A DNA stretch of 9,700 bases from assembly GCA_018262455.1 (NCBI GenBank), contig JAGSPR010000260.1:1-9700 (forward strand). The letters are read 5' to 3'. Position numbers and translations under genes: made by a program. The notes under the pieces were generated by a model that was given only the letters and a program-made list of their open reading frames with translations, did no database searches and had not been told where the DNA came from. Positions 1 through 9,007 of the stretch are shown here, piece after piece (the stretch's first letter is position 1; every line of letters begins with the position of its first letter). The DNA is from Deltaproteobacteria bacterium (GTDB lineage: Bacteria > Myxococcota > Polyangia > Haliangiales > Haliangiaceae).

Positions 1-2
1 CC

Positions 3-2078
3 GGGTGGAGGAGCGACAACATCGGCTACGCGTCGATCCAGACGCCCACCGTGCGCGGCCAGGTGCAAGCCGTGCAGTTCCTCCACGACGGCGTGTCGCT
101 GTTCGATCCGTTCGTCAACATCCCCGCGGCGTCGCGCGTCCAGCCGATGGAGCTCATCAAGCGCGTCGAGATGATCACCGGGCCGGGTGGCGTGCTCTGG
201 GGATCGAACTCGTTGCTCGGCATCCTCAACATCATCACGAAGGACGCCGAGGACGTCGACGGCGTCGAGGTCGGCGGCCAGCTCGGAGACGGCAACGGCG
301 ACCGCCGGATGGCGCGCGCGTATGTCATGGCGGGCAAGAGTGACCTGCTCCACGGCAAGCTGAAGGCGTTCGGTCACGCGAGCATCGAGACCTACCAGGG
401 CCCGGGCCTCGAGTTGCCGCTGCTGCTGTTCCACAACACGTTGCCCCAGCCGAACTCGGCGAACGTCTACGGGCCGCTGACCGAGACCGATCAGGCGCAG
501 TCGATGGTGGCGACGTTGTTCACGAAGCTCACCTACCAGAAGCTGCAGCTCCGGGTGTCGTACCCGGTCGGCGCGAAGTACAGCCCGGCGGGCCTGTCGG
601 GCAATCCCAGCCGCGTCGATCTCCCCGATGACGGCCGGTGTCCCGCTGGCCTCGATGACCCGACGTGTGCGGACCCGCGCCACCTCGGCCGCAAGAACCG
701 CGAGGACGTGTTCGATCGTTACGCGGTCGCCGAGTACCGCACGCGGTTCGCCAAGGAGAAGGCCGGGATCACGGCGCGCACCTACCTGATCCAGTTCGTG
801 CGCGGGTTCTCGCCGACCCAGGCGCTCGCGCCATCGCCGACGCTGCAGGGCGGGCTGGCGTTACAGCTCGACCTCACCAACTACCGCGCGGGCAGCGCGT
901 TCGATGGCGATTACGATCTGTCGAGCAAGCTTCGCTTGCAGTACGGCGCCGAGGCGTTCCGCGAGTGGAAGCCCGACACCGTCACGCGGTCGCGGCAAGG
1001 CCCTGGCACCGAATCCGAGATCCCGGCGCCCTACAACCTGAACCTCCTGCCGCTGCTGTGTCCGCGGATCTTCGATCCGAGCGCGATGGCCCGCGTGCCG
1101 GTGGCGAACTGTCCGTTGACGGCGGCGTTCCCGGCGGACCGCACCGTGCTCGGCGCCTACCTCAACCCGCAGTACCGGCCGAACAAGCAGCTGATCCTCG
1201 ATGCCGGTGCCCGCGCCCAGATCGCCCCCGAGCAGCTCGGCACGATCACCTATCCGGTCGACACGACGGTCGCCGCCAGCCTGGTCTACAAGTTCATCCC
1301 CAACTGGCACGTCAAGCTCAACTACGTGCAGGGGTTTCGGCCGCCGGTGTTCAACAACACGACCTCGAACGGCGAGGCCGTCCAGATCGGCGGTAACCCG
1401 AACCTCGCGGTCGAGAAGTCCGACGCCGCGCAGGTCGAGATCAACGCCCGGATCTGGAAAGGCGAGCGCCGCGTCCGCGAGCTGTCGTTCCGGCTCGACG
1501 GCAGCTACACGCGGGTCAACAACCTGATCCAGATCACGTCGGGCCACTACTCCAACTCCGGGGATCGCGGCATCGCGTCGGTGGAGTTCCTGGGCAAGCT
1601 GTTCGTCCAGGGCGGCCACCGGATCGAGCTCGGCTACACGTACCTGCGCGCTGACACAGGTGACAAGGGGCGGCTCGTCTCGCTGCCCGAGCACTGGTTC
1701 GACATCGCCACGGTGTTCACGCTGGTCACCGACAAGCTGTCCGCGACCAGCCGCCTCAAGGTCACCGGCGCCGCCGAGGATCCGAACCGGCTCGTCGAGT
1801 ATCGCGGCCTCACCACCGACGCCGCGGGGATCCCTCAGTCCACCTCGGTGGCTGCGACCGATCTCGTGCTCGATCGGCTCCCCCCGATCGCGGAGCTGTC
1901 GCTGGGCGTGCAGTACACGCCCCTCCGCAAGCTCGCGGTCCGCGTGACCGCGTACAATGCGCTGGTCTCGCACGCCTACCAGCCCGACAGCTTCTCCGAC
2001 TACGAGCCCCACCTCGAGTATGTGCCGAACCCCTACGAGGGGTTCCGAGCCTACCTCTCGGCGGTCTATCAGTACTGA
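3..2078 (+). CDS. TonB-dependent outer-membrane receptor, 5'-truncated by window edge
   Basis: The visible reading frame is open from base 3 and gives 691 residues; the signal peptide and first part of the plug lie outside the window. A GTG at 51 is in frame, but plug-domain sequence already precedes it, so it is not the start. Plug hallmarks are a V-R-G at visible residues 17-19 and a segment of the form V-E-M-I-T-G-P-G-x-V-L-W-G-S-N ending in N-I-I-T-K near residue 79. This is the classic end of the TonB plug. The remaining ~600 residues alternate polar and aromatic strands as in a 22-stranded barrel, and the chain ends in an aromatic residue (A-V-Y-Q-Y) as outer-membrane beta-barrels usually do. 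Two predicted loops carry Cys pairs (near bases 640-665 and 1055-1115), possibly disulfides. Such receptors import siderophores, cobalamin or other large ligands using TonB-ExbBD energy. The ligand cannot be told from this sequence. The family call is firm. Confidence 0.93.
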   Translation, partial: GWRSDNIGYASIQTPTVRGQVQAVQFLHDGVSLFDPFVNIPAASRVQPMELIKRVEMITGPGGVLWGSNSLLGILNIITKDAEDVDGVEVGGQLGDGNGDRRMARAYVMAGKSDLLHGKLKAFGHASIETYQGPGLELPLLLFHNTLPQPNSANVYGPLTETDQAQSMVATLFTKLTYQKLQLRVSYPVGAKYSPAGLSGNPSRVDLPDDGRCPAGLDDPTCADPRHLGRKNREDVFDRYAVAEYRTRFAKEKAGITARTYLIQFVRGFSPTQALAPSPTLQGGLALQLDLTNYRAGSAFDGDYDLSSKLRLQYGAEAFREWKPDTVTRSRQGPGTESEIPAPYNLNLLPLLCPRIFDPSAMARVPVANCPLTAAFPADRTVLGAYLNPQYRPNKQLILDAGARAQIAPEQLGTITYPVDTTVAASLVYKFIPNWHVKLNYVQGFRPPVFNNTTSNGEAVQIGGNPNLAVEKSDAAQVEINARIWKGERRVRELSFRLDGSYTRVNNLIQITSGHYSNSGDRGIASVEFLGKLFVQGGHRIELGYTYLRADTGDKGRLVSLPEHWFDIATVFTLVTDKLSATSRLKVTGAAEDPNRLVEYRGLTTDAAGIPQSTSVAATDLVLDRLPPIAELSLGVQYTPLRKLAVRVTAYNALVSHAYQPDSFSDYEPHLEYVPNPYEGFRAYLSAVYQY

Positions 2079-2106
2079 GGCGAGCCGTACACCTACATCG
2101 GAGCAG

Positions 2107-2120
2107 CGTCGCGGGCGACG
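2107..2120 (+). terminator. Weak hairpin after the TonB receptor gene
   Basis: CGTCGC at 2107-2112 is complementary to GCGACG at 2115-2120, giving a five-base-pair GC-rich stem with a four-base loop 28 bases after the receptor stop codon. There is no T-tract, so at most this is a poor or factor-assisted terminator. It could also be a chance inverted repeat in GC-rich DNA. Confidence 0.2.
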
Positions 2121-2138
2121 AAGTCATCACGCCTCTGA

Positions 2139-2144
2139 TATCAT
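2139..2144 (+). promoter_or_regulatory. Possible -10 element upstream of the ATPase/kinase unit
   Basis: TATCAT matches the sigma-70 -10 consensus at five of six positions and lies in an AT-richer patch (TGATATCATCG) 43 bases before the TTG start at 2187. No convincing -35 hexamer is seen at 16-18 bases upstream. Its position between the receptor stop and the next gene suits a promoter for the downstream two-gene unit, but the evidence is one hexamer. Confidence 0.2.
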
Positions 2145-2155
2145 CGTGTTCCACA

Positions 2156-2183
2156 CCTTCGGCCCTCGCGAAGGCTTCGAGGA
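2156..2183 (+). promoter_or_regulatory. Ribosome-binding site within overlapping hairpins
   Basis: GAGGA at 2179-2183 is the only Shine-Dalgarno-like sequence before the TTG start at 2187, with an unusually short three-base gap. It is embedded in self-complementary sequence. CCTCG (2164-2168) pairs with CGAGG (2178-2182), which would hide the ribosome-binding site. CCTTCG (2156-2161) pairs with CGAAGG (2169-2174), a competing fold that would free it. The complementarity is exact; a regulatory role is inference. Confidence 0.35.
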
Positions 2184-2186
2184 ATC

Positions 2187-3216
<1,030 letters not shown>

Positions 3217-3224
<8 letters not shown>

Positions 3225-5946
3225 GCGTCAGTTCGGCCCGTACCGCCTGATCCGCCGGATCGCGGTCGGTGGCATGGCCGAGATCCACCTCGCGAAGACC
3301 AAGGGCATTGCCGGGTTCGAGAAGTACGTCGCGCTCAAGATGATCCACCCGAACTTCGCGGAGGACGAGCAGTTCATCCAGATGCTCGTCGACGAGGCGA
3401 AGATCGCGGTCCAGCTGACGCACGGCAACATCGCGCAGACCTTCGATCTCGGCCGGGTCGGCGAGACCTACTACATCACGATGGAGTACGTCGACGGCGC
3501 GGATCTCTACAAGATCCTGCGCCGCGCCTCCGAGCAGGATCTCGAGATGCCGCTCGACGTCTGTGCCTTCGTCGCCAAGGAGATCACGTCCGCGCTCGAT
3601 CACGCGCACCGCAAGCGCGATCACAGCGGCAAGCCGCTCGGCATCGTCCATCGCGATGTGTCGCCGCAGAACGTCCTGATCTCGTACTCGGGTGAGGTCA
3701 AGCTCGTCGACTTCGGCATCGCGAAGGCGACGATGAAGGCCCGCCAGACCGCGGTCGGCGTGATCAAGGGCAAGTACTACTACATGAGCCCCGAGCAGGC
3801 CTGGGGCGATCCGATCGACTACCGCTCGGACATCTTCTCGGCGGGCATCGTGCTCTACGAGATGATCACGGGGCAGATGCTCTACCTCGAGGAGGATCTG
3901 CACAAGCTGCTCGACCTGGCGCGCCAGGCGAACATCCCGCCGCCCAGCACGCTGCGCAAGGGCATCCCGCCGCAGCTCGAGCGCATCATCATGCACGCGC
4001 TCGCGAAGGTCCCCGGCGATCGCTACCAGAGCGCGGCTGACTTCGCGACCGACCTCGAGCGCTTCCTCCACGCCTACTCGCCGGTGTTCACGACCAGCAA
4101 GGTCGCCGGTCTGATTCGCAAGGTGATAGGCGATCCGCTGCAGGTTCCCGATCCGGATAAATCTCCGAGCGTCGAGCTCCGCGACGGCTCGATGTCCACC
4201 CACCCGTTGACCGAGTCCGATCTCGCCCACGCCCGCGACAAGGATGACCTGCGCGACGAGAACAGCGTGCTGTTCCACCCCGCCGAGCTGGATCTCCCGG
4301 CCGCGCCGCCGGTCAGCAGGGATCCCTCGGCGAAGGCCCGTGCGGCCCGTTCCCACGCGCCGACCGATGGGCCGCCGATCAAGGCCGCAGCCCGGCTCCC
4401 GGCGAGCGCCGCGCCACGAGCTCCGGAGTCTCCGACCCAGCCCGCACCGGTGCGCGCCTCCAAGCGACAGCTCGACGAGGAGACCCGCCAGCTCGTCGGG
4501 GTGCCCCCGCCGGGCCCCGGCGAGGACACCGGGATCTCGCCCCCGCTACCGGTCGAGCACTCGCACTTGCCCGCGTGGGAGGCGACCGCAACCCATCCGG
4601 GCGAATTCGATCTCGAGAACGTCGGCGAGCGCACCGTCGTGGGCAGCGCGCTCGGCGCCGAGGCCTTCATGCTCGATGCCGTCCACGACGAGGCCACGAT
4701 GATCACGGGCGCGCCCGGACGTCCCGACTCGGATCACGACTCCCACGAGCGCGCCGACCAGACGCCCGTCGATCACGTCGAACGCCACGACCTCGCCGAT
4801 ACCCAGGTGCCACACGAGCCGCACGACTTTGGGGACGATGAAATCCCGACGGTCACGCGGGCGGCGATCCGGGGGCCGCGACGCGATCAGCCGGAACCAC
4901 CCGCGCTCGCCGCGAACATCCATGCGCCAGCGGTCAGCGAGCTGCGCAGGCCCAAGGCGAGCCGGCGCACCCCCCCGGGCGGCGTCTCGACGCAGTCGAA
5001 CGTGCTGCAGCAGATCGTCGGCGCCCAGGTGAGCGAGGCGATGCCGGTGCCGCGCCACGCCGACCCGCCGCCCGCGCTGTCGCCGCAGTTTCCGGTGGGC
5101 CCCCCCGGTGGCCCGCAGCCGATGATGTACGACCACCACGCGTCCGGCATGCCGATGGGGACGCCGCCGCAAGCCACGTCCCACCCGCCAGGCGTCTCGC
5201 CACACCTCCAGCCCTATCTCCAGATGCAGGGCGTACCGGCTGGCTATGCGCCGCAGTACCCACAGGCGTCGCACGGCTACGCCCAGTACCCGCAGATGAC
5301 ACCGGGTGGGCTCTACCCGAGCGCGCGCCAGGCCCCGCCGATGTCACCGGGCGGGCCGCGCCTGTTCGAGACCGATGAGTTGCCGGCCCAGTATCGGCTC
5401 GGCGGCGCGCGGCGTCCGTGGCTCACGTACATCGTCGGGGGCGTGATCGCGGTCTCGGTGGCGGCGATCGCCACGTTCCTCGTGATCCGTACCGCCCGCG
5501 AGGCGGCCCCGACCCCGGGCTCGATCCACGTCGAGTCGGTGCCCCCTGGCGCCGAGGTCTCTTACGACAACCAGCGGCTCACCGGCTCCACCCCGTTGAC
5601 GATCGACGATGTCCCGCTCGGGACTCGCCATGACCTCAAGATCGCGCTCCCGCGTTACAAGGCCTACATCGAGACCGTCGACATCCCGAAGTCGGGCGGC
5701 GAGATCAAGGTGATGGCGCTGCTCAGGCCGGTCACCGGCAAGCTCGTCGTCAATAGCCGGCCGGGCGGCGCCGAGATCTGGATCAACGACCAGCTCCGCG
5801 GTCGCACTCCGACGACGATCAACGATGTCGACATGGGCTCGGCCAAGAAGCTCGAGATCCGGCTCAAGGACTATCAGCCGTTCGCCCAGCAGCTGACCTG
5901 GCCCGAGAGCGGCCAGATCGACCTCGACATCCCGCTCCAGCGGTGA
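3217..5946 (+). CDS. Membrane Ser/Thr protein kinase with two PEGA domains
   Basis: This gene encodes 909 residues from an ATG 9 bases after GGGGA (3203-3207); a longer in-frame version from upstream only runs through the previous gene in another frame. Residues 9-~285 are a Hanks-type kinase: VALK lysine K41, alpha-C Glu E60, H145-R-D147 with N152, D165-F-G167, S-P-E at 191-193, and activation-loop threonine T178. It is an RD kinase and looks catalytically complete. The glycine loop reads A-V-G-G-M-A, with Ala at the first and third Gly positions, which I recall as common in myxobacterial kinases. Residues ~300-730 are a low-complexity linker: Pro/Ala-rich, His/Asp-rich at 504-542, then Pro/Met/Gln/Tyr-rich at 609-725. 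One transmembrane helix lies at ~735-757. Two PEGA repeats follow at ~768-836 and ~841-909 (S-x-P-P-G-A-E-V and S-R-P-G-G-A-E-I), placed outside the cytoplasm. It probably transduces an envelope signal to cytoplasmic targets together with the ATPase encoded just upstream. Confidence 0.93.
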
Positions 5947-5963
5947 CCCGGGTCACGGCCGGC

Positions 5964-5983
5964 GGCCCCCCTCGCGGGGGACC
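5964..5983 (+). terminator. Hairpin after the kinase gene, no T-tract
   Basis: CCCCC (5967-5971) pairs with GGGGG (5976-5980) around a TCGC loop. After one mismatch, GG (5964-5965) pairs with CC (5982-5983). It sits 17 bases past the kinase stop. No run of T follows, so intrinsic termination is uncertain. The strong GC stem and its position between the kinase unit and the lipoprotein genes are the only support. Confidence 0.3.
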
Positions 5984-6188
5984 CTCTCCGTGGGGTGAAG
6001 TCGATCCTTGCTCCGCGCGGACCGACTTGGATCCATCCGGCTCGGGCCCCCGAAAGGTACAACTGACCTCGGTACGTCAGACCCCAGCGCGAGGTGGAGG
6101 ACGCGGCGTCGGATCGTGATCGTCGTCGGCGCGCTGGGAACCGCGACCCTGTGCGAGATGTGGCGCGCGGCTTGATGGGATCGGGAAC
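5984..6188. other. Intergenic region upstream of the lipoprotein pair
   Basis: About 200 bases hold no convincing gene. A short inverted repeat, CTGAC at 6063-6067 and GTCAG at 6076-6080 with an eight-base spacer, could be an operator. GGGA at 6177-6180 is a plausible ribosome-binding site eight bases before the ATG at 6189. I see no clear sigma-70 promoter, although the promoter for the lipoprotein genes should lie here. Confidence 0.4.
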
Positions 6189-7556
6189 ATGGACCTCCGC
6201 TCGTTGTTCGCCGTGGTCGTGGTCGTGGTCGCGAGCTCGCTGGTCGCCTGCAAGCACAACAGCAAGCCAGGTGAGGGTGAGGTCGACGCCACGATCGCTG
6301 GCGATGCGTGCACCGACCTCCAGTGCTTCATCGTCGACTGCGGCTCCAAGGGACTGCCGTCCACCAGCATCTCGGGCACCGTGTTCGCACCGAACGGCAC
6401 GCTGCCGCTTTACGGCGTGAACGTCTACGTCCCGGCCTCGGATCCTGGTCCGCTCCCCGCCGGCGTGCAGTGCGACCAGTGCGCCAACGGGCTGCTCGGC
6501 GGCTCGCTCGCCGCCACCGTCACCGACGAGGCGGGTCACTTCCAGCTCGACGGTGTGCCGGCCACCTCCGACGTCCCGATCGTCGTCCAGGTCGGCAAGT
6601 GGCGCCGCCAGCTCAAGCTGCCCACCATCGCGGCCTGTCAGGACACGCCCTTGCTCGCCGCGCAAACCACGCTCCCCAGGACGAAGTCCGAGGGCGACCT
6701 GCCGCAGATCGCGATCACCACCGGCAATGCCGATGCCCTCGAGTGCCTCGTCCGCAAGCTCGGCGTCGCCGACAGCGAGTTCACCACCGACGCAGGAGGC
6801 GGCGCGATTCACCTCTATGAAGGCAACGGCGCCAACAAGTTCGCGCCGGGCTTCGCGGGGGGGACCGGCGCGTTCTCGAGCGCGACTCCGTTCTGGGATT
6901 CCCCGGCACGGCTTTCCGCCTACGACATCGTGCTGCTGTCGTGCGAGGGCGACCAGTTCACGAACACCAAGCCCCAGAGCTCGCTCCAGGCGGTCCACGA
7001 CTATGCCGGCATCGGCGGGCGGGTCTTCATGTCGCACTGGCACAACGTCTGGATCGGCGGCGATCGCGCCAGCACGGCGGGCTACGGGCTCCCGGACTGG
7101 AAGTCGATCGGCAACTTCAACTTCGCCGCGCCGCAGGATCAAGAAGACACGATCGCCAGCATCGACGAGGCGATCCCGAAAGGCATGTCGTTCGCGAGCT
7201 GGCTGGTCAATGTCGGTGCTTCCACCACACGTGGCCAGGTCCCGATCAGCGGCGCCCGCTACACGCTACCGAGCGCGGATCAGACCAAGTCTGATCGGCG
7301 CGTGTACCTCGAGCCGGCGCTCTCGAACAACCACGTCAGCGTCCAGGACCTTCAGTTCACCACACCCAACGATGTTGCGGAGGGTCAGCGGTGCGGCAAG
7401 GTGGTGTTCTCCGACATGCACGTGTCATCGGGCTCACGGTCTCGCGCGACGGTGCCGTTCCCGAACGACTGCAACACGGGCGACCTCACCCCACAGGAGA
7501 AGGCGCTCGCTTTCATCTTCTTCGATATCTCGTCGTGCGTCGGAGTGCTTCAGTGA
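6189..7556 (+). CDS. Cys-rich secreted lipoprotein of unknown function, copy 1
   Basis: This gene encodes 455 residues. A hydrophobic Val-rich signal sequence (residues 6-20) ends in the lipobox L-V-A-C with C21, so the mature protein should be lipid-anchored. A short polar linker follows. Residues ~60-145 resemble a carboxypeptidase-regulatory-like/SdrD B-like beta domain: I-S-G-T-V-F-A-P-N-G at 61-70, and T-D-E-A-G-H-F-Q-L with G-V-P at 112-124. Residues ~170-345 look like a divergent GATase1/ThuA-type alpha/beta region, with Y-D-I-V-L-L-S-C-E-G at 245-254 and G-G-R-V-F-M-S-H-W-H-N at 276-286. The usual nucleophile position holds the H-W-H-N motif instead. The C-terminus has R-C-G-K-V-V-F-S-D-M-H at 401-411 and ends near F-F-D-I-S-S-C. 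Cysteines 41, 46, 51, 95, 98, 150, 186, 252, 402, 428 and 450 all align with the next gene's product. I recall similar proteins in myxobacteria, sometimes misannotated as tryptophan synthase alpha chain. No reaction can be assigned. Confidence 0.88.
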   Translation: MDLRSLFAVVVVVVASSLVACKHNSKPGEGEVDATIAGDACTDLQCFIVDCGSKGLPSTSISGTVFAPNGTLPLYGVNVYVPASDPGPLPAGVQCDQCANGLLGGSLAATVTDEAGHFQLDGVPATSDVPIVVQVGKWRRQLKLPTIAACQDTPLLAAQTTLPRTKSEGDLPQIAITTGNADALECLVRKLGVADSEFTTDAGGGAIHLYEGNGANKFAPGFAGGTGAFSSATPFWDSPARLSAYDIVLLSCEGDQFTNTKPQSSLQAVHDYAGIGGRVFMSHWHNVWIGGDRASTAGYGLPDWKSIGNFNFAAPQDQEDTIASIDEAIPKGMSFASWLVNVGASTTRGQVPISGARYTLPSADQTKSDRRVYLEPALSNNHVSVQDLQFTTPNDVAEGQRCGKVVFSDMHVSSGSRSRATVPFPNDCNTGDLTPQEKALAFIFFDISSCVGVLQ

Positions 7557-7569
7557 GAACGAGACAGCT

Positions 7570-7600
7570 GGAAGTTTCCGATCCGTCGCCAGTTCCGATA
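7570..7600 (+). promoter_or_regulatory. Direct repeat / possible ECF-type promoter between the lipoprotein genes
   Basis: TTCCGAT occurs twice in the 54-base gap, at 7576-7582 and 7593-7599, starts 17 bases apart. The same stretch can be read as GGAAGTT (7570-7576) and TCCGATA (7594-7600) spaced by 17 bases, loosely like an extracytoplasmic-function sigma-factor promoter. Either reading is weak. The two genes may simply be co-transcribed from upstream of 6189. Confidence 0.15.
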
Positions 7601-7610
7601 GCATAGGCGT

Positions 7611-8957
7611 ATGCGCGCGATCATCGCTGCTGGTCTAGCTATGGCTTTCGCCGCCTGCGGCGGAAACAACAACGGTGGCAACGGGGACGGTGGCAACGGC
7701 AAGCCCGATGCCTGCGTCGGCGTCGAATGTCAGGTGGTCGACTGCGCGAAGATGTCGCTGCCACCGACCTCGATCAGCGGCACCGTGTTCGCGCCCAATG
7801 GCACGCTGCCGCTGTACGGCGTCAGCGTGTACATCCCGCGCGATCCGCTGCCGCCGTTCACCGAAGGGGTGAGCTGCGATCGCTGTGCGGTGAACTTGCC
7901 GGGCAGTCCCGTCACGCAAACGATCAGTGACGAGGCCGGCAACTTCCGGCTCGAGAACGTTCCCGCGGGCACGAACATCCCGCTCGTCGTCACGATCGGC
8001 AAGTGGCGGCGCCAGATCACGATCCCGAGCGTGACCGAGTGCGGGAACACCACCCTCGGGATGGCCGAGACCCGGCTGCCGAGGACCAAGGCAGAAGGCG
8101 AGATTCCCCGCATCGCGCTCACCACGGGCAACGCCGATTCCCTCGAGTGTCTCGTGCGCAAGCTCGGCATCGATGACAGCGAGATCACCACGAGCGCGGG
8201 TAGCGGGCGCGTTCACTACTACGCCGGCAACGGCGTCAGCTCGTTCAAGAGCGGCTTCGGTGGTGGTGCGGGCGCCATCCCGAGCGCGACGCCGTTCTGG
8301 TCCGACGTCAACAGCTTGAAGGCCTACGACATCGTGTTCCTGTCGTGCGAGGGCGGCCAGCACCCGGAGACCAAGCCGCAGGTGGCGCTCGACGCGATGA
8401 AGGAGTACGCCGATCTCGGCGGCCGCGTGTTCGCGACGCACTGGCACAACATCTGGGTGGGCGGGAACTTCCAGGACGATCCCTCGCTCGCCCCTGCCGT
8501 GTGGAGCTCGATCGCGACCTGGGATGCCAACGACGGTGACCCGGGGAACCCGATCCTGATCGACGAGATCGCGAACCCCAAGGGCCCGCCGTTCGCGACC
8601 TGGATGCAGAACGTGATGGGCTCGGCCGTGCGCGACGAGATCCAGCTGCAGAACAACACGGGACGCGCGACCTCGGTGACGCTCGACGCGACCAAGGCCG
8701 AGATGTGGGTCAAGACCAAGGGCAACACCCCGACGCCGCAGATGTTTCAGTTCACGACGCCGAACGAGATCGCCGCCGATCAGCGTTGCGGCAAGGTCGT
8801 GTTCTCCGACATGCACGTCAGCGGGAGCTCGTCGGTCGGCAACCCGTTCCCGGACAGTTGCCCGGGCGGCGCCGGCAGCCTCACCCTGACGCCGCAGGAG
8901 AAGGCGCTCGCCTTCATGTTCTTCGACATCTCGAGCTGCGTCGGCGGACTCTTCTGA
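7611..8957 (+). CDS. Cys-rich secreted lipoprotein of unknown function, copy 2
   Basis: This gene encodes 448 residues and is a paralogue of the product of the gene at 6189-7556, 54 bases upstream. The ATG is the first start codon after an in-frame TAG at 7599-7601; a weak TAGG (7604-7607) precedes it. The signal sequence ends in F-A-A-C with C16, a slightly atypical lipobox, followed by an Asn/Gly-rich linker (residues 17-32). Domain order matches copy 1: beta domain ~54-140 (I-S-G-T-V-F-A-P-N-G at 55-64), then G-K-W-R-R-Q at 130-135, an alpha/beta region with Y-D-I-V-F-L-S-C-E-G at 239-248 and T-H-W-H-N at 276-280, and a C-terminal R-C-G-K-V-V-F-S-D-M-H at 392-402. Cysteines 35, 40, 45, 89, 92, 144, 180, 246, 393, 417 and 443 correspond one-to-one with copy 1. 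The region between H-W-H-N and the C-terminal motif (~285-375) is the most diverged and may set specificity. The pair looks like an old tandem duplication. Function unknown. Confidence 0.88.
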   Translation: MRAIIAAGLAMAFAACGGNNNGGNGDGGNGKPDACVGVECQVVDCAKMSLPPTSISGTVFAPNGTLPLYGVSVYIPRDPLPPFTEGVSCDRCAVNLPGSPVTQTISDEAGNFRLENVPAGTNIPLVVTIGKWRRQITIPSVTECGNTTLGMAETRLPRTKAEGEIPRIALTTGNADSLECLVRKLGIDDSEITTSAGSGRVHYYAGNGVSSFKSGFGGGAGAIPSATPFWSDVNSLKAYDIVFLSCEGGQHPETKPQVALDAMKEYADLGGRVFATHWHNIWVGGNFQDDPSLAPAVWSSIATWDANDGDPGNPILIDEIANPKGPPFATWMQNVMGSAVRDEIQLQNNTGRATSVTLDATKAEMWVKTKGNTPTPQMFQFTTPNEIAADQRCGKVVFSDMHVSGSSSVGNPFPDSCPGGAGSLTLTPQEKALAFMFFDISSCVGGLF

Positions 8958-9007
8958 TCGGGTGAACGCTCGATCTCGGTGATTCCTGCGTGTAAGGTTC
9001 CGCAACC

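Noticed and set aside
51..53. GTG as start of the TonB receptor
   Set aside because: Plug-domain sequence is already in frame upstream, so the true start is outside the window.
6161..6176. Sigma-54-like TGGCGCG-N4-TTGAT
   Set aside because: The invariant -12 GC is GA, and the transcript start would fall almost on the ATG at 6189.
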